NCBI GenBank assembly: GCA_024509875.1
Contig: JAMPIV010019840.1
Location: forward strand, 124,001 to 188,000
Length of the DNA: 64,000 bases
From: Oreohelix idahoensis
Lineage: Eukaryota; Mollusca; Gastropoda; Stylommatophora; Oreohelicidae
Reading direction: 5' to 3'
Below are positions 51,369-62,629 of this stretch, piece after piece (position 1 is the stretch's first letter; every line of letters begins with the position of its first letter). The notes below the pieces were generated by a model, which did not search any database, was not told the origin of the DNA, and worked only from the letters and a program-made list of their open reading frames with translations. The position numbers and the translations under genes were made by a program.

Positions 51369-51813
51369 GGGAAATGGTACCCGCCAGAAGAATACAGCTA
51401 TTTTACAATCGAGGGTTGCCAGTCAAGAAATATCTACTTATATGCCTGAGAGTTTCGCTCATGTATGTTGGCATGTTCACACAACACTGAATTTCAAAGA
51501 CAAGGCCGTGTTCAGCCTACTATCGATTTAAATTACTGGTTTCACGCAACACGTAATATTCAAGACATTTGCACGTAAGAGCAGAATGTATTGCCACTAG
51601 TGTCGGTCATCAATGTTTGAGTTTGTAGCAAATTTAGGAAGCTACACTCTGTTTCAAGAATTTATATGCTTTGTTGAAATTCATCAGCGCTTGAGTGGTG
51701 GCGAGTTGCACAGCTGCACGCTGTTTTCGAGGACTTACATACCGTTATAAATCTATTGTTATCGTCTTGTTTGTGATCCTTACTGACATACTTCTTGCCA
51801 TTGTGTCAGGACT
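51369..51813. repeat. Repeat X, copy 2
   Basis: Second copy of X. Interrupted by LINE-a after gtgtcaggact and resumes at 53661 (accatcagtgat). Confidence 0.88.
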
Positions 51814-53646
51814 TCTTCTTCTTTGATCCTTAGCCGACGACCGTCAAAGCAGTCAGTGGCCATCACGCCTAGTGGCGTCTTGTAGGGCAATAACAAATTG
51901 ATTCCACTTTGCTCGATCGGTGGCCATCCTTTATACAGTGCCCCAATTCTGGTTCATTCTTTGCATCTCAGCCTCCACAGTCCTCTGCCAGGTTGTTTTT
52001 GGTCGGCCTCTCTTTTGTTTTCCATTAGGGGTCCAAAGCATAGCTGTTCTTGTGATGGCATCAGGGTCTCTTCTGAGGACATGGCCAATCCAGCTCCACG
52101 TCTGCCAGCTATGATGGTGTGCATGTCCTCTTGCTTGCTCCGAGTAAGCAGATTTTGGTTGGTGATGGTATTCGGCCAAAGTATTCGGTGAATTTTTCTT
52201 AGGCATGTTGTGTGAAAAGAGGACAATTTCGACATTTCCTTCTCTGTAACTCTCCAGCATTCCGCACCATAGAGAAGCACAGAAAGCACACAGCTCTGAT
52301 ATAATCTTAATTTTGTGCTTGTGCTCTATTGAGAGGACTTCTAGATGTTGTTTAGGCTAAAGAAGACTGCTCTTGCTTTATTCGTTCTGATGTTGATGTC
52401 TTTGCCTGCCCCGCCGTCTGGTGTTACTACGCATCCTAGGTATGGGAAGGTGTCTGTCTGTACCAGTTGCTGATTCCTTACTGATATGGGCTCAGGGTTG
52501 CTCATATTGAGCGTCATGACCTCTGACTTCTTTAAATTGATGTTCAAGCCCACCTGCTGGCTATACTTATTAAGTCTATCCGTTTTTTCCTGGATGTGTT
52601 GATGTGAATGTGCTAGTAGTGCAATGTCATCTGCATATTCCAGATCTTCCAATGTAGAGAATGTAGTCCATCTTATTCCTCTTGGACTGTTGTCTAGCGC
52701 ATCACCCAGTCTATGACTGTTAGAAATAGAGTGGTTGATAAGGGACATCCCTGTCGTACTCCTGTCTTCACCTCAAAGGTTAGGTTGCTCTGCCCAACAC
52801 TACACGTAAAGTTGGCATAGAGGCTTTTTTATAATTGACACTATGCTGCTTGGAATTCAATAAGCCCTCAGTATTTTCCATAAACTGTCCCTATGTATGC
52901 TGTCAAAAACCTTTTCAAACTCAACGAAATTAATGTACAGCTGTCTTTGCCATTCTGAGCACTGCTCTATAATGTTCCTGAAAGTGAATATTTGATCTAC
53001 ACTCTTCTGTTCTTTCTAAATCCTGCTTGTTCTTTCCTCAGTTTGTGGTCTACTGCTTTTGAAATTTTGTGTATAATTATCCTGCCTAGTATTTTGCTGG
53101 GAACTGAGAGAAGAGTGATTCCTCTCCAATTATTGCAGTCTGCAAGATCTCCCTTCTTGGGCAATTTGACAATTATTCCTTTGTTCCACTCTGATGGTGT
53201 TGTCCCTGTTTTCCAGACTTGTGCAAATAGTGGTTCTAATAGTTCTGCTGCTAGCTCAGGGTCTGTCTTAAATAGCTCTGCATTTAAGTTATCATGGCCA
53301 GGAGCTTAAAGGGTTCTTTAACCCTTTGATTGATGTGATGATTTCTTCTTTTCGTGGAATGTCTGTATTTACATCTAGATCGTTTTCAGCCTCAGGAACA
53401 TTCAATTGTGTCTCTGGTGGTTTCTTGTTCAGGGTTTCTCTGAAGTGCTCTGCCCATCTTGTTTCCTGTCCCTCTGCTGTCGTGAAGAGATTTCCTTGCT
53501 TATCTGTTACTAATGTAATGTTGTTTGCACCTCGTTTTCCGCTGATGAATTTAGTTATTTTGTATACTGTGCTTTGTTCATTTCTCAGTGCTGCCTCTTT
53601 TGCCTGTCTTGCAAGATCAAGTAGGAAATTCCTTTTGTTGGCTCGA
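51814..53646 (-). mobile_element. LINE-a, 5'-truncated, 14-bp target duplication
   Basis: Flanked by attgtgtcaggact at 51800-51813 and 53647-53660. A (GAA)n tail lies at the left, as expected for a minus-strand LINE. Encodes an RT fragment in broken frames: linker and finger region (53646-53292), YADD with LALLAHSHQ-like context (near 52640), QQVGLNINLKKSE, and a C-terminal GRPKT region (near 52010). Confidence 0.9.
52341..53290 (-). pseudogene. LINE-a RT palm and thumb, broken
   Basis: Holds the catalytic box EYADDIALLAH, so the RT core is present here, unlike LINE-b and LINE-c, but several frame changes between 52748 and 53290 disable it. The C-terminal portion continues to 51931 in two frames. 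Confidence 0.8.
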
Positions 53647-53706
53647 ATTGTGTCAGGACTACCATCAGTGATATGTACAATATATTTCAACATTGACAAT
53701 CTACCC

Positions 53707-53925
53707 GCTTGCCGCATCTTGTGACGTATCAGGGAACATTCTTAATTAAAGAAAATCGACGCTGCTTGCCGCATCTTGTGCGGTATCAGTGAACATTTCT
53801 ACTTCAAGAACGTCTACGCTGCTTGTCGCATCTTTTGCAGTATTAAGAAACACATAATTCAAGACATCCTTACGGTAGAGTCTACGACGTTTGCCGCATC
53901 CTGTGCAGTGGGAACTGATTATTTG
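53707..53925. repeat. ~57-bp tandem repeat
   Basis: About 3.5 diverged units, each starting gcttgccgcatcttgtg. Located just right of repeat X. Confidence 0.8.
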
Positions 53926-54274
53926 AAAACTAAGGCATCATTACAGCAAGATGACTCATCATTACAGCTCACTGCCTCCTCTCTTATGCATGAATACTTC
54001 TAGACAGTGAAGTCTACACCGCGCACTAAGCAAGGCACCATACAGTGACAGGCTGCTAAACAGATAAGTCATTGTTGGGCTATCATTGCTCTTGTTCGTG
54101 CATACCACACTGTTGGCATTCCTGTCTTGACCCCATCTGTTGCTTGTTGTTATTGTGCGTGACTTACGTGTTTGCTTAAATTATGTTTTAGATTCAATGT
54201 TTAGTCTTCTTTATAGAGAAACTGTAGTTGAGTTAATCTATTAGGATTTTGTTAAAATTAATCCCTTAAGGCAG
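53926..54274. other. No recognised feature
   Basis: Non-coding, AT-rich, between the tandem repeat and the hAT end. Confidence 0.5.
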
Positions 54275-55010
54275 CAGTGTTCAACCTTTTTGAGTCCATG
54301 GCTCCCCTGACCAACTACATTCTTTCTGCGGCTCCCCTGTGGGATAACTAGTAAAAACTCTAGCGATGTTTCGACATTTAGCCTTACATTTATTGAGCAG
54401 GAGAGCTTTGGAAAGGCTTTTAAACAATGTCATTTGTAATGTAATTTAAAAAAAAAAATGCAATTGTACAATCTGCAAAAAATTACATCTACAAAAAAAA
54501 ATATACACAAAGTGCACTTTGAAAACCCTTACTATAAAAAAGAACATAGCACAGATAAAGTAGTTTCTTTCTAACATTTTTAAAATTATTTTTGTCTCAA
54601 AATCATTCACTGATATACTGCACTCATGATTCAATCTCCATAATAAAAAACGTGAACATGTAAAACTAAAAAAAAAATGATGAATAAAGTGTCAGTCACC
54701 TTAGTGTGAAAATTGAGCTTACTTGCTGTTAGTGTTACACAGCTTGTCAAATCTTGGCACCAATTGAGATACAGCTACCCTTATTTCCTTCTCCACACCA
54801 AGTCTTGATCTGAACTTGGTTTTTATGACAGCCACTGCTGACAACCCAGACTCGCAGAGACAGGAAGTTGCAAAAGGTATTACCTTCAGTGCTCTCTTAC
54901 TCAAGCTTGGGAATTCATATTTTACTGAATAACAAAATTTTGGCAATGCCATGGATGGACTTTGTATCCTTAATTTGGCGTCACTATTGGTCCATCCAAT
55001 GTTGTCTATA
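54275..55010 (-). pseudogene. hAT transposon 3' part with dimerisation domain
   Basis: 54275 begins CAGTGTTCAACCTTTTTGAG, close to the hAT-Charlie-type terminal repeat. On the minus strand at 54952-54719 is the C-terminal dimerisation domain of a ZBED/hAT transposase (PFATSCLCESGLSAVAVIKTK, then LGVEKEIRVAVS). The 5' part of the element, with the BED finger and most of the catalytic region, is absent. Confidence 0.85.
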
Positions 55011-55079
55011 CGGCTGGCAAGATGTTGGTGTGATTCTACATCTCGTGGATTTGGTTCATCAGATGCAATCTTGATGATG

Positions 55080-55424
55080 TCTCGTGCATTTATTGTTTAC
55101 CACATTTGCATTCCCCAGTTGTTAGTATTGCTTACTATCCTCTGGTATTTAATGCGCAGGAGGATGCCATATAGTGTGATACAGACGGATGAGTGCGATG
55201 TAGCACTAAAAATGATAAAATGTATTTTCTTCAAACATGCAATTTTGATGCTGCCTAATGTACATCTCCCATTTTTCCTCAGGACGGATGCATCTTCTGT
55301 GGACATGGGAGGTTGCCTAATGCAAGAACACCAAAATACGCTGAATCCGGTTTTATATACAAGTCGGAAATTATTACCAGCAGAGACCGGATTTGTTACC
55401 AGCGAGAGAGAATGCCTAGCTAGT
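55080..55424 (+). pseudogene. Gypsy-type RT thumb and RNase H, left part
   Basis: Plus-strand fragment of an LTR retrotransposon pol: LMLPNVHLPF, LRTDASS (first RNase H Asp), YTSRKLLPAE, SERECLA (Glu). It is split at GTGTG by element Z and resumes at 60229. It is not closely similar to A1 or B, so the source element is a further family. Confidence 0.85.
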
Positions 55425-55684
55425 GTGTGTGTTAAGTCAAAATTTAATCAAGGGGAGTTGAATCTTGGAATACTGGTATGTACAGGTCAGATTTGTGTTA
55501 TCACCCTTGATTAGCTGTTGATTTGTTTTGGAAAAAATATGATAGGGGAATCTTCTTGAATGTTTGAGAAGACAGAAGGTGTCAGATAGCGGATGAACGC
55601 TACTCACATCTGTGCTGTGAGCGATAGTTCTCACGCTGTGAGTCCATGCATGTAGTTTTTGATTAGTGAGTTGTACTGAGTAGC

Positions 55685-56749
55685 TTCTTCTTCTTCTTCT
55701 TGCGATCGCATCTTTGATGATTACACCGTCAGACGAGTTCTCATGATGAATTCGACTGTTGTTTGAAGTTCCTCTTTAACTCCATATAGCTTTGAGTTTA
55801 GTGTTGAGTCATTGGGCCAGTATATCTTTCTTAACTGGTCATACAGAGGACAGTCCTGTAGAACATGCTCAGCAGTTTGTTCGTTTAATCCACATGTGCA
55901 CAATGGTGAAGCAGACAATCGTAGCTTGTGCATGTGTTTATTCAGTTTGTTATGCCCTGTCCTGAGTCGAAAAAATAGTTATCTGTCCCTGCCGGTCGAG
56001 AGTGTGATAGTCGTCTTTGGGTTGGTTCTGTTCTCTTCTGATAGTCTGGATAGCTCTCTTTTTCTCAAAGTATGTGACTTCATTATCTTCTTGTTCACAT
56101 TCTCCTCCCTTTTTTGCAAGTTTATCTGCCTTTTCATTTCCGGGTACACCACAATGAGATGGTACCCACTGAAGTATGGTTCTCTTTTTGGCAGCTAACT
56201 TGTTTAGTTCATTTCTCAGATGCGGGAGTTTACCACCCTTGAGAGCTTGCAGGACAGACAGTGCATCTGTGAGGATGACTACCTGGTGGCAGTCAGAGTT
56301 GGTGTTATAAATCATATTTGCAGCTTGCTCTAGAGCTTGAACCTCAGCTGTATAGTTGGAACAGAATTTACCAGTGGGAATGTGCCTAGTCTCATTGTGG
56401 TTGTCAGGATATGAGATAAAGATACCGGCACCTCCATTCCTAACAGCATTAGTTGCTGATCCATCTGTATAGGCATGTATCCATGATTGATCGGGATAGC
56501 TTTCTTGGATCATACTCAATGTAGCAGTTCGTTTTTGCAGATCATTATACTCACATCCACTTGTGAGACCACTGACTGATGTATTAATTTGGAGGGCACT
56601 GCTGGCCTGCTCCCATGGTACAGGGTATAGGGTGGGCTTCAGTGGTGTTGTCTTCATGGATAGGTCTTCTTGATGCTGTCTTATAAGTCTTTTCCCCCGA
56701 TGCACAAAGCTGCTACGCTTTAGACGTCCCAATGCCAGATCATCTAGTC
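55685..56749 (-). mobile_element. LINE-e, 5'-truncated, 14-bp target duplication
   Basis: Inserted into the 5' LTR of Z, flanked by ttgtactgagtagc at 55671-55684 and 56750-56763. The left edge is a TTC run, i.e. a (GAA)n tail on the minus strand. Confidence 0.93.
55721..56732 (-). pseudogene. LINE-e RNase H and C-terminal zinc motif
   Basis: Minus-strand C-terminal part of a LINE ORF2 from a clade that carries RNase H (I/Nimb-like, not resolved). RNase H residues are visible: YTDGSA, NYTAEVQAL, ILTDALS, and a C-terminal VPSHCGVPGNEKAD. A break near 55940 separates it from a Cys/His motif (CTCGLNEQTAEHVLQDCPL). RT is missing through 5' truncation. Confidence 0.9.
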
Positions 56750-56940
56750 TTGTACTGAGTAGCGATTTTCAAGACAGTGTGTTTCTGGCAGAGGGCCGAA
56801 ATGGTGCTTCAATTTTCGTGACACTGTTTTCGTAGAATGTATTGGATTATTTTGAAGATATGTTCGGAGGCCATGTAGTGTACAGGCCGATGTTATGAAT
56901 CATATTTACTTTCTTGATGAGTTTACTTTCTTGACGCATT

Positions 56941-57239
56941 TATTGAGATATTATTATTAGCACTGTGATGTCTGCAGTCTGCTTGAAGGAGTTATTGATA
57001 TATTATTAGCACTGCGATGCCTGCAGTCTGCTTGAAGGAGTTATTGAGATATTATTAGCATTGCGATGCCTGCAGTTTGCTGGAAGGAGTTATTGAGATA
57101 TTATTAACACTGCGATGCCTGCAGTTTGCTGGAAGGAGTTATTGACATATTAATATTAGCACTGCGATGCCTGCAGTCTACTTGAAGGAGTTATTGATAT
57201 ATTATTAGTACTGCGATGTCTGCAGTCTTGTGAAGAGAT
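56941..57239 (+). repeat. Minisatellite in 5' LTR of Z, six units
   Basis: Units of ~50 bp: tattgagatattattagcac, then tgcgatgcctgcagtctgct, then tgaaggagt. Confidence 0.93.
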
Positions 57240-57450
57240 TTATTGCTATTGTAAGCTGTGTAGTGTACTGTTCCTGATATCAATGTTTCTGTGGTGTAAT
57301 GAACAGTATGGAACTGTATTTGGAGTTTAAACCTTCCTGACTCCTACATGTACTTTTGTGTGTGTGACCTATTGATGGTGTCAACAAAAGTAACCTCGCA
57401 ACATATATGATGGCCTGTGTGGCGTGCTATAAACTACCCACTTGTATCAG

Positions 57451-57468
57451 TGGTGGCCAGTATGGGGA
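57451..57468 (+). promoter_or_regulatory. Primer binding site of Z, tRNA-Ile-like
   Basis: TGGTGGCCAGTATGGGGA lies 1 nt after the LTR and matches the complement of the metazoan tRNA-Ile 3' end at about 16 of 18 positions, comparing from memory. Confidence 0.65.
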
Positions 57469-58259
57469 ACTGTAACGCTTGTCAGGGAGGTAGCCATTTT
57501 TTTCCCAGCAAATTATTTTTATAAATATTTTTTAAACCTTTGCAAATATTTTTATAGGACTTTTTCATATCTCACAGTAACAGTAGATTGTGGATTTTTA
57601 TTTTTTTTTAATAGTATATTGCATAGCAGGTTGAGAAAGTATAAATTTACAGCTAAAGAACACTGTAGCTAAGCTGAATGTGATTGTCAGCCTAGATTAA
57701 CTTAAAGGTTAAATTAAACTGTATATGTAAAATTAACAGAGACAGCTGATACTGATGTTTGTCGGAAAAATCTAGAGATCTGGTTAAAGCACATAGTCAA
57801 TATGCATAATGTCGTGCTTATATATTTGCAAGTTCGTATGCAAATAACAATGTGTTTTCCCATGTGTTTTTTTTTTGTGACAAATTTTTTTAAATATAAA
57901 CTGGCATGCGCTAATTTGTGTCTGTTTAAGGATAGGAATTTTGTATATGTCGTACATTTTGAGCTGAGTTCATTTTTGGTCTATTAATTATACGTTGAAA
58001 TAGGGGTTACGAACATTTTGGTATTGTATTTTTGAAAAGAAAATGCAGACAATAGAAAAGTATTTTTTCTGACATTGTAATATTTTTTCTGTGCCCTGCA
58101 CTTGATTGTGCATCAGTCGGAACTTATTTATAACGGTGTTATTATTATTTTTGTTTGTGTGATGTCTATAATAATTCATTATTAGATATGAATAAGTTTT
58201 ATAACTCGGTTAAATTACCTATTATGCTTTGTTTAGTTATAGTTTTCTTTTGTGTTTTT

Positions 58260-58474
<215 letters not shown>

Positions 58475-58509
58475 CATATACATTGCCTTTTTGTTCGATG
58501 CTTTCCTGT

Positions 58510-58690
58510 CATCTTCTTCTTCTTCCGTCCTTAGCCACCGACCGTCAAAGCAGTCAGTGGCCATTACGCCTAGTAGCGTCTTAGGGCAACAGCAGATAGG
58601 TTTTCTTTGCCATTGTTTCCCATCACGCCTATTGGCGTCTTTAGGGCAACGGCAAATCAATCCATCTGCTGTTGTTTCCGTAATCAAAGT
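58510..58690 (-). mobile_element. LINE-a 3'-end fragment
   Basis: Starts with a TTC run and matches the 3' end of LINE-a (ccgaccgtcaaagcagtcag, compare 51838-51870). An internal ~60-bp segment is repeated (acgcctagtagcgtcttagg and acgcctattggcgtctttag). Confidence 0.75.
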
Positions 58691-59397
58691 GACTGGCAAA
58701 CGGGTGATCAGCCCGTTGGTTTTCCTGTCATGATTGTATTTATTTATACAATACGATGTTTGATTTAAATAGTTATTAGGATGTTTTATTACCATCTTTC
58801 TCTACATGTATATCTTTGCTTTTTCTTTGCTGATCATTCTTCATTTCATTCCATCTCTTCTATTCACTTTTCAGCATGGGTTTACATCTTGTTTATGCTC
58901 CCATATTTCATCTACATTTCATTTGATTCTATTTGTTTGTTAAGTTAATTATATGACTTAATATAATGTAACTATTTGTGATAGTTTTATTTATTTTCCG
59001 TGCAATGCATTGGTTAGCTTAATTGTTACCATGTTGGATTATTGATTTCTTCTCCTATATTGATTTCATTGCTTGCTTTCATTGATGGTAAATCTTCTTT
59101 TACTTGACCTTGCTGTTTCACTTTCTATTTATTATTTCCTACTTAATTTATATGGAAAATACTTTACTGGGTTTAAAACCGATAATCTTTGTATACTTAG
59201 CTGATTATTCTGTATGCTGCATTCTCTACTTTACACTTAAGGCTAATATTTTGTGTCGATTATTATTTTGACTTAACATAGGGTAATTTTTATATGTGGA
59301 TATTAGAGCGTTACTGACCTCTTATTTTTTGTTGATGTAATTTTAGAGAAAAAAAAATGATAGAATCATTTTTTGTTCCCCGTGTGTCGGTGTAGAT
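58691..59397. other. Interior of Z, non-coding
   Basis: T-rich sequence with no domain-bearing frame, running up to the 3' LTR. Confidence 0.55.
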
Positions 59398-60223
59398 GTT
59401 AACTCAAAATTTAATCAAGGCGAGTTGAATCTTGGAATACTGGTATTTACAAGTTAGATTTGTGTTATCACCCTTGATTAGCTGTTGATTTGTTTGGAAA
59501 AAATATGATAGGGGAATCTTCTTGAATGTTCGAGAAGACAGAAGGTGTCAGATAGCGGATGAACGCTACTCACATCTGTGCTGTGAGTGATAGTTCTCAC
59601 GCAGTGAGTCCGCGCATGTAGTTTTTGGTTAGTGAGTTGTACTGAGTAATGATTTTCGAGACAGTGTGTTTCTGGCAGAGGGCCGAAACTGTGGTTCAAT
59701 TTTCGTGACAGTGTTTTCGTAGTATGTATTGGATTATCTTGAAGATATGTTCGGAGGCCATGTAGTGTACAGGACGGTGTTATGAATCATATTTACTTTC
59801 TTGACGGATTTATTGAGATATTATTATTAGCACTGTGATGCCTGCAGTCTGCTTAAAGGAGTTATTGATATATTATTAGCACTGCGATGCCTGCAGTCTG
59901 CTTGAAGGAGTTATTGAGATATTATTAGCATTGCGATGCCTGCAGTTTGCTAGAAGGAGTTATTGACATAATATTATTAGTACTGCGATGTCTGCAGTCT
60001 TGTGAAGAGATTTATTGCTATTGTAAGCTGTGTAGTGTACTGTTCCTGATATCAATGTTTCTGTGGTGTAATAAACAGTATGGAACTGTATTTGGAGTTT
60101 AAACCTTCCTGACTCCTACATGTACTTTTGTGTGTGTGTGACCTATTGATGGTGTCAACAAAAGTAACCTCGCAACATATATGATGGCCTGTGTGGCGTG
60201 CTATAAACTACCCACTTGTATCA
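59398..60223 (+). repeat. 3' LTR of Z
   Basis: 826 bp, TGTTAACTC to TATCA; carries four minisatellite units (59811-60010). Confidence 0.92.
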
Positions 60224-60228
60224 GTGTG

Positions 60229-60300
60229 GTGTGTTGCTAAGCTTTCCAAGTATCTGATGGGAGCTCATTTTTGTTTTCTCAAAAAAAGATACATTTTTCA
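60229..60300 (+). pseudogene. Gypsy-type RNase H, right part
   Basis: Continues the frame interrupted at 55424 (VAKLSKYLMGAHF), matching the helix that follows the RNase H Glu in gypsy elements. It stops matching after about 60290. Confidence 0.8.
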
Positions 60301-60852
60301 TGAGACAACCTTGGATGATATTATGTTATGCTAACTTACATGTAACTAGATGTAATACATTCTTTTATTGTTCTAGACGTTAGACTTACTCTATGAGAGA
60401 ACTGTGTTTTCTTCTGGAGAAGGAGGTAAATGTCATATGATGATGATGATGTCAGTATAATACAGACATCGAGCACATGTTGTAATGATGATGATCATAT
60501 CAGTGTAATACAATTATCAAGCATATATTGTATTGATGATGATGATGATTACGCTGATGATTATGGTCAATGTGTGTGTGTATGTGCAAATGATAAAGTA
60601 AGAGGGGTTGTTTGCATGAACAGTAAATTGTGTAGGTTTGTGTGTGCTAAGTGCGGATGAAAACTGGTCAGTTTGGTGTTACATGAGTTTGCCTCATGGG
60701 TCAAAACATGGGAGAATAGTTGAAGGTGTGAAGTGGTTAGTTTTGAACTGAAAAGAAAACTGGAAGGTTACGGGTAGAGGGGAGAAGATGGCTAGATGTT
60801 ATGGCTGAATCTTGTTTAATTCTGAAGGAAGAATTATGAATTATTACCTAGG
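60301..60852. other. Mostly featureless, with GAT-rich repeats
   Basis: 60437-60570 holds three imperfect units with (GAT)n and tcagtataatacaga-like spacers. No gene is supported. Confidence 0.6.
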
Positions 60853-61037
60853 ATATTTGTATTTCATATAATGTTTGTGTTTCATGATATTTCCATAATA
60901 CAGTGTTCAGTTTGGGACTGAATTTTGGTGTTGATTGGTTTACTCAGGAATGGATGTGTCAATTATGGTGTAAGAAGATAGTAAGCATCTCTGAGGATTA
61001 ATTAATGTGACAGCATGCATCACCCAGCATGTATCAG
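60853..61037. repeat. Repeat Y, copy 2
   Basis: Matches 49233-49425. Confidence 0.85.
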
Positions 61038-61193
61038 GGACATAAGTCTTCAACAAAATGTATGTCAATGTTTCCTGGCCCGTGCGACTGCTATCAGCTC
61101 TAGGTCTATCTTTTTCCTGGCCTGTGCCATCTGCTCTAGGTCTTTCCCTGACTTCATTTCCTTCTTGCATGTCTGTGTATTATATATATAATA

Positions 61194-62519
61194 TGTGGTG
61201 TCTGCCCATGCACACCACATGTTGGATTTATTGAGTTTGAGTCAGTGCTGATAAATGCGGCACTATTTGGAATATTGAAAATGAAGCGCACCGGAAAATG
61301 AGAGAAAAGGGATGTTTATAATGTGTATGGCCAAGGTGTTAAGAAAAAACCTTGAGCTTTGTGGCCGCTGTGTTTTCTTGTAAGTTCCATTGGGAACATA
61401 TTGCGAAGTGTTCACCTTTCTAAATGGATGTGGTTTGTACAAGAGGAGGAATACTCTTGGCATATGATTAATACTGTATTGATGAGGTTTGGTAATTAAC
61501 ACATTAACTACCGAATTGAAAAACACACTGTGGCCGAATTAAACTTTTCCCCCATTTTCATCCTGTAGGTGTTTGCACAAAGTAAGCTGTAGTTTTTGTA
61601 ATTGTTTACAGATTATACATTACACATCATTTTAAAGATAAATGAATGTACTATTACAATAAACACCGGTTGTAACTCTAAAAGAGGTTGTTGCTATTTA
61701 ACGGCCCTCCGATGGCCGAGGACTTGCAATATTTTCACAATTATAACTGCATGCGCCTCATCTCTATCAAAATCACAATTTCAATCAATGTGCACACCGT
61801 TTTCACTCTTGTCCTCGTCGCTAGATCTATCAGTCAATTGTTGAAACACGTTTCTATCCTATTCAGCCGTAAGACGAGATGTACACGCATTTTTTGTAGT
61901 CCTATCACTAGTTGCCATGGTAAACAGTTTTACACGATTTGGTAACTAACCCAAAACGCTGAAGAATATGAACATTAAATCAATTTTTCAGTGTTATACA
62001 ACAACCATGCTTTGGGAATTTGTTTTCCGGTGGCAACTTAAAATCTCGAACCAGATCAGAGAGTGTTTCAGTACATTCTTCATTCGTTTTATTACTAAAA
62101 TTAGATTGGCGCTCTGAGCGGCTTGCGGTCCAAATGTGATTATTTTGTGAGCCGCTGACAGCGGCTTGCGGTAGTTAATGTGTTAAGGATTAATCTTGAC
62201 GAACGCTTCTGTATGCTACAAGGAATATACGTTATTAAAGGATGTTGAGTTCGTTAAAAAGGAAGACTGTTTTAGTTCGTCATTGGTGATTGGGTCAGTT
62301 AAAGAACCCACATGTATGTTGTTGAGTATGGAATAAAACTATAATCGTTGGGTCACCCTGGACGTAACAGAATAACGAGTATTATTATGAAACAACAGCA
62401 GGAGCAATCAAATATACATTAACAAAATCAACATATACTTGAACTGTGGACAGGGGTAGCAATTTACCGGAAATAATAATAAACAAACACAAAATATATT
62501 CGAACAGCGCCCCACCACA
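61194..62519 (+). repeat. 5' LTR of element A3, with TTAA MITE
   Basis: TGTGGTG at 61194 and CACCACA at 62513-62519 are perfectly complementary ends. Without the MITE the LTR is about 640 bp. AATAAA at 62330 may be the polyadenylation signal. The 3' LTR lies beyond the window. Confidence 0.8.
61500..62182. mobile_element. TTAA-flanked MITE, 683 bp
   Basis: Perfect 14-bp inverted ends CACATTAACTACCG (61500-61513) and CGGTAGTTAATGTG (62169-62182), flanked by TTAA at 61496-61499 and 62183-62186. The right subterminal part repeats GCGGCTTGCGGT (near 62118 and 62160) and holds the palindrome GCCGCTGACAGCGGC. TTAA duplication suggests piggyBac-type (or Kolobok) mobilisation. No transposase inside. 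Confidence 0.88.
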
Positions 62520-62523
62520 GATA

Positions 62524-62541
62524 TGGGGGCTCGTCCGGGAT
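62524..62541 (+). promoter_or_regulatory. Primer binding site of A3, tRNA-Pro type
   Basis: TGGGGGCTCGTCCGGGAT is identical at all 18 positions to the tRNA-Pro primer binding site of murine leukaemia-type retroviruses. It starts 4 nt after the LTR end. Confidence 0.93.
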
Positions 62542-62629
62542 ATGAACCATAGTGTGATGGTCTAAGTAAGGCAGAGGAGAACATAGATATTAATTTATTG
62601 TTTAGAAAAGTTATAATTCGTGGTATACT

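Larger units (their letters stand above)
55430..57449 (+). repeat. 5' LTR of Z, interrupted by LINE-e
   Basis: About 950 bp without the LINE and its duplication. Contains six ~50-bp tandem units (56941-57239) against four in the other LTR. Confidence 0.92.
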
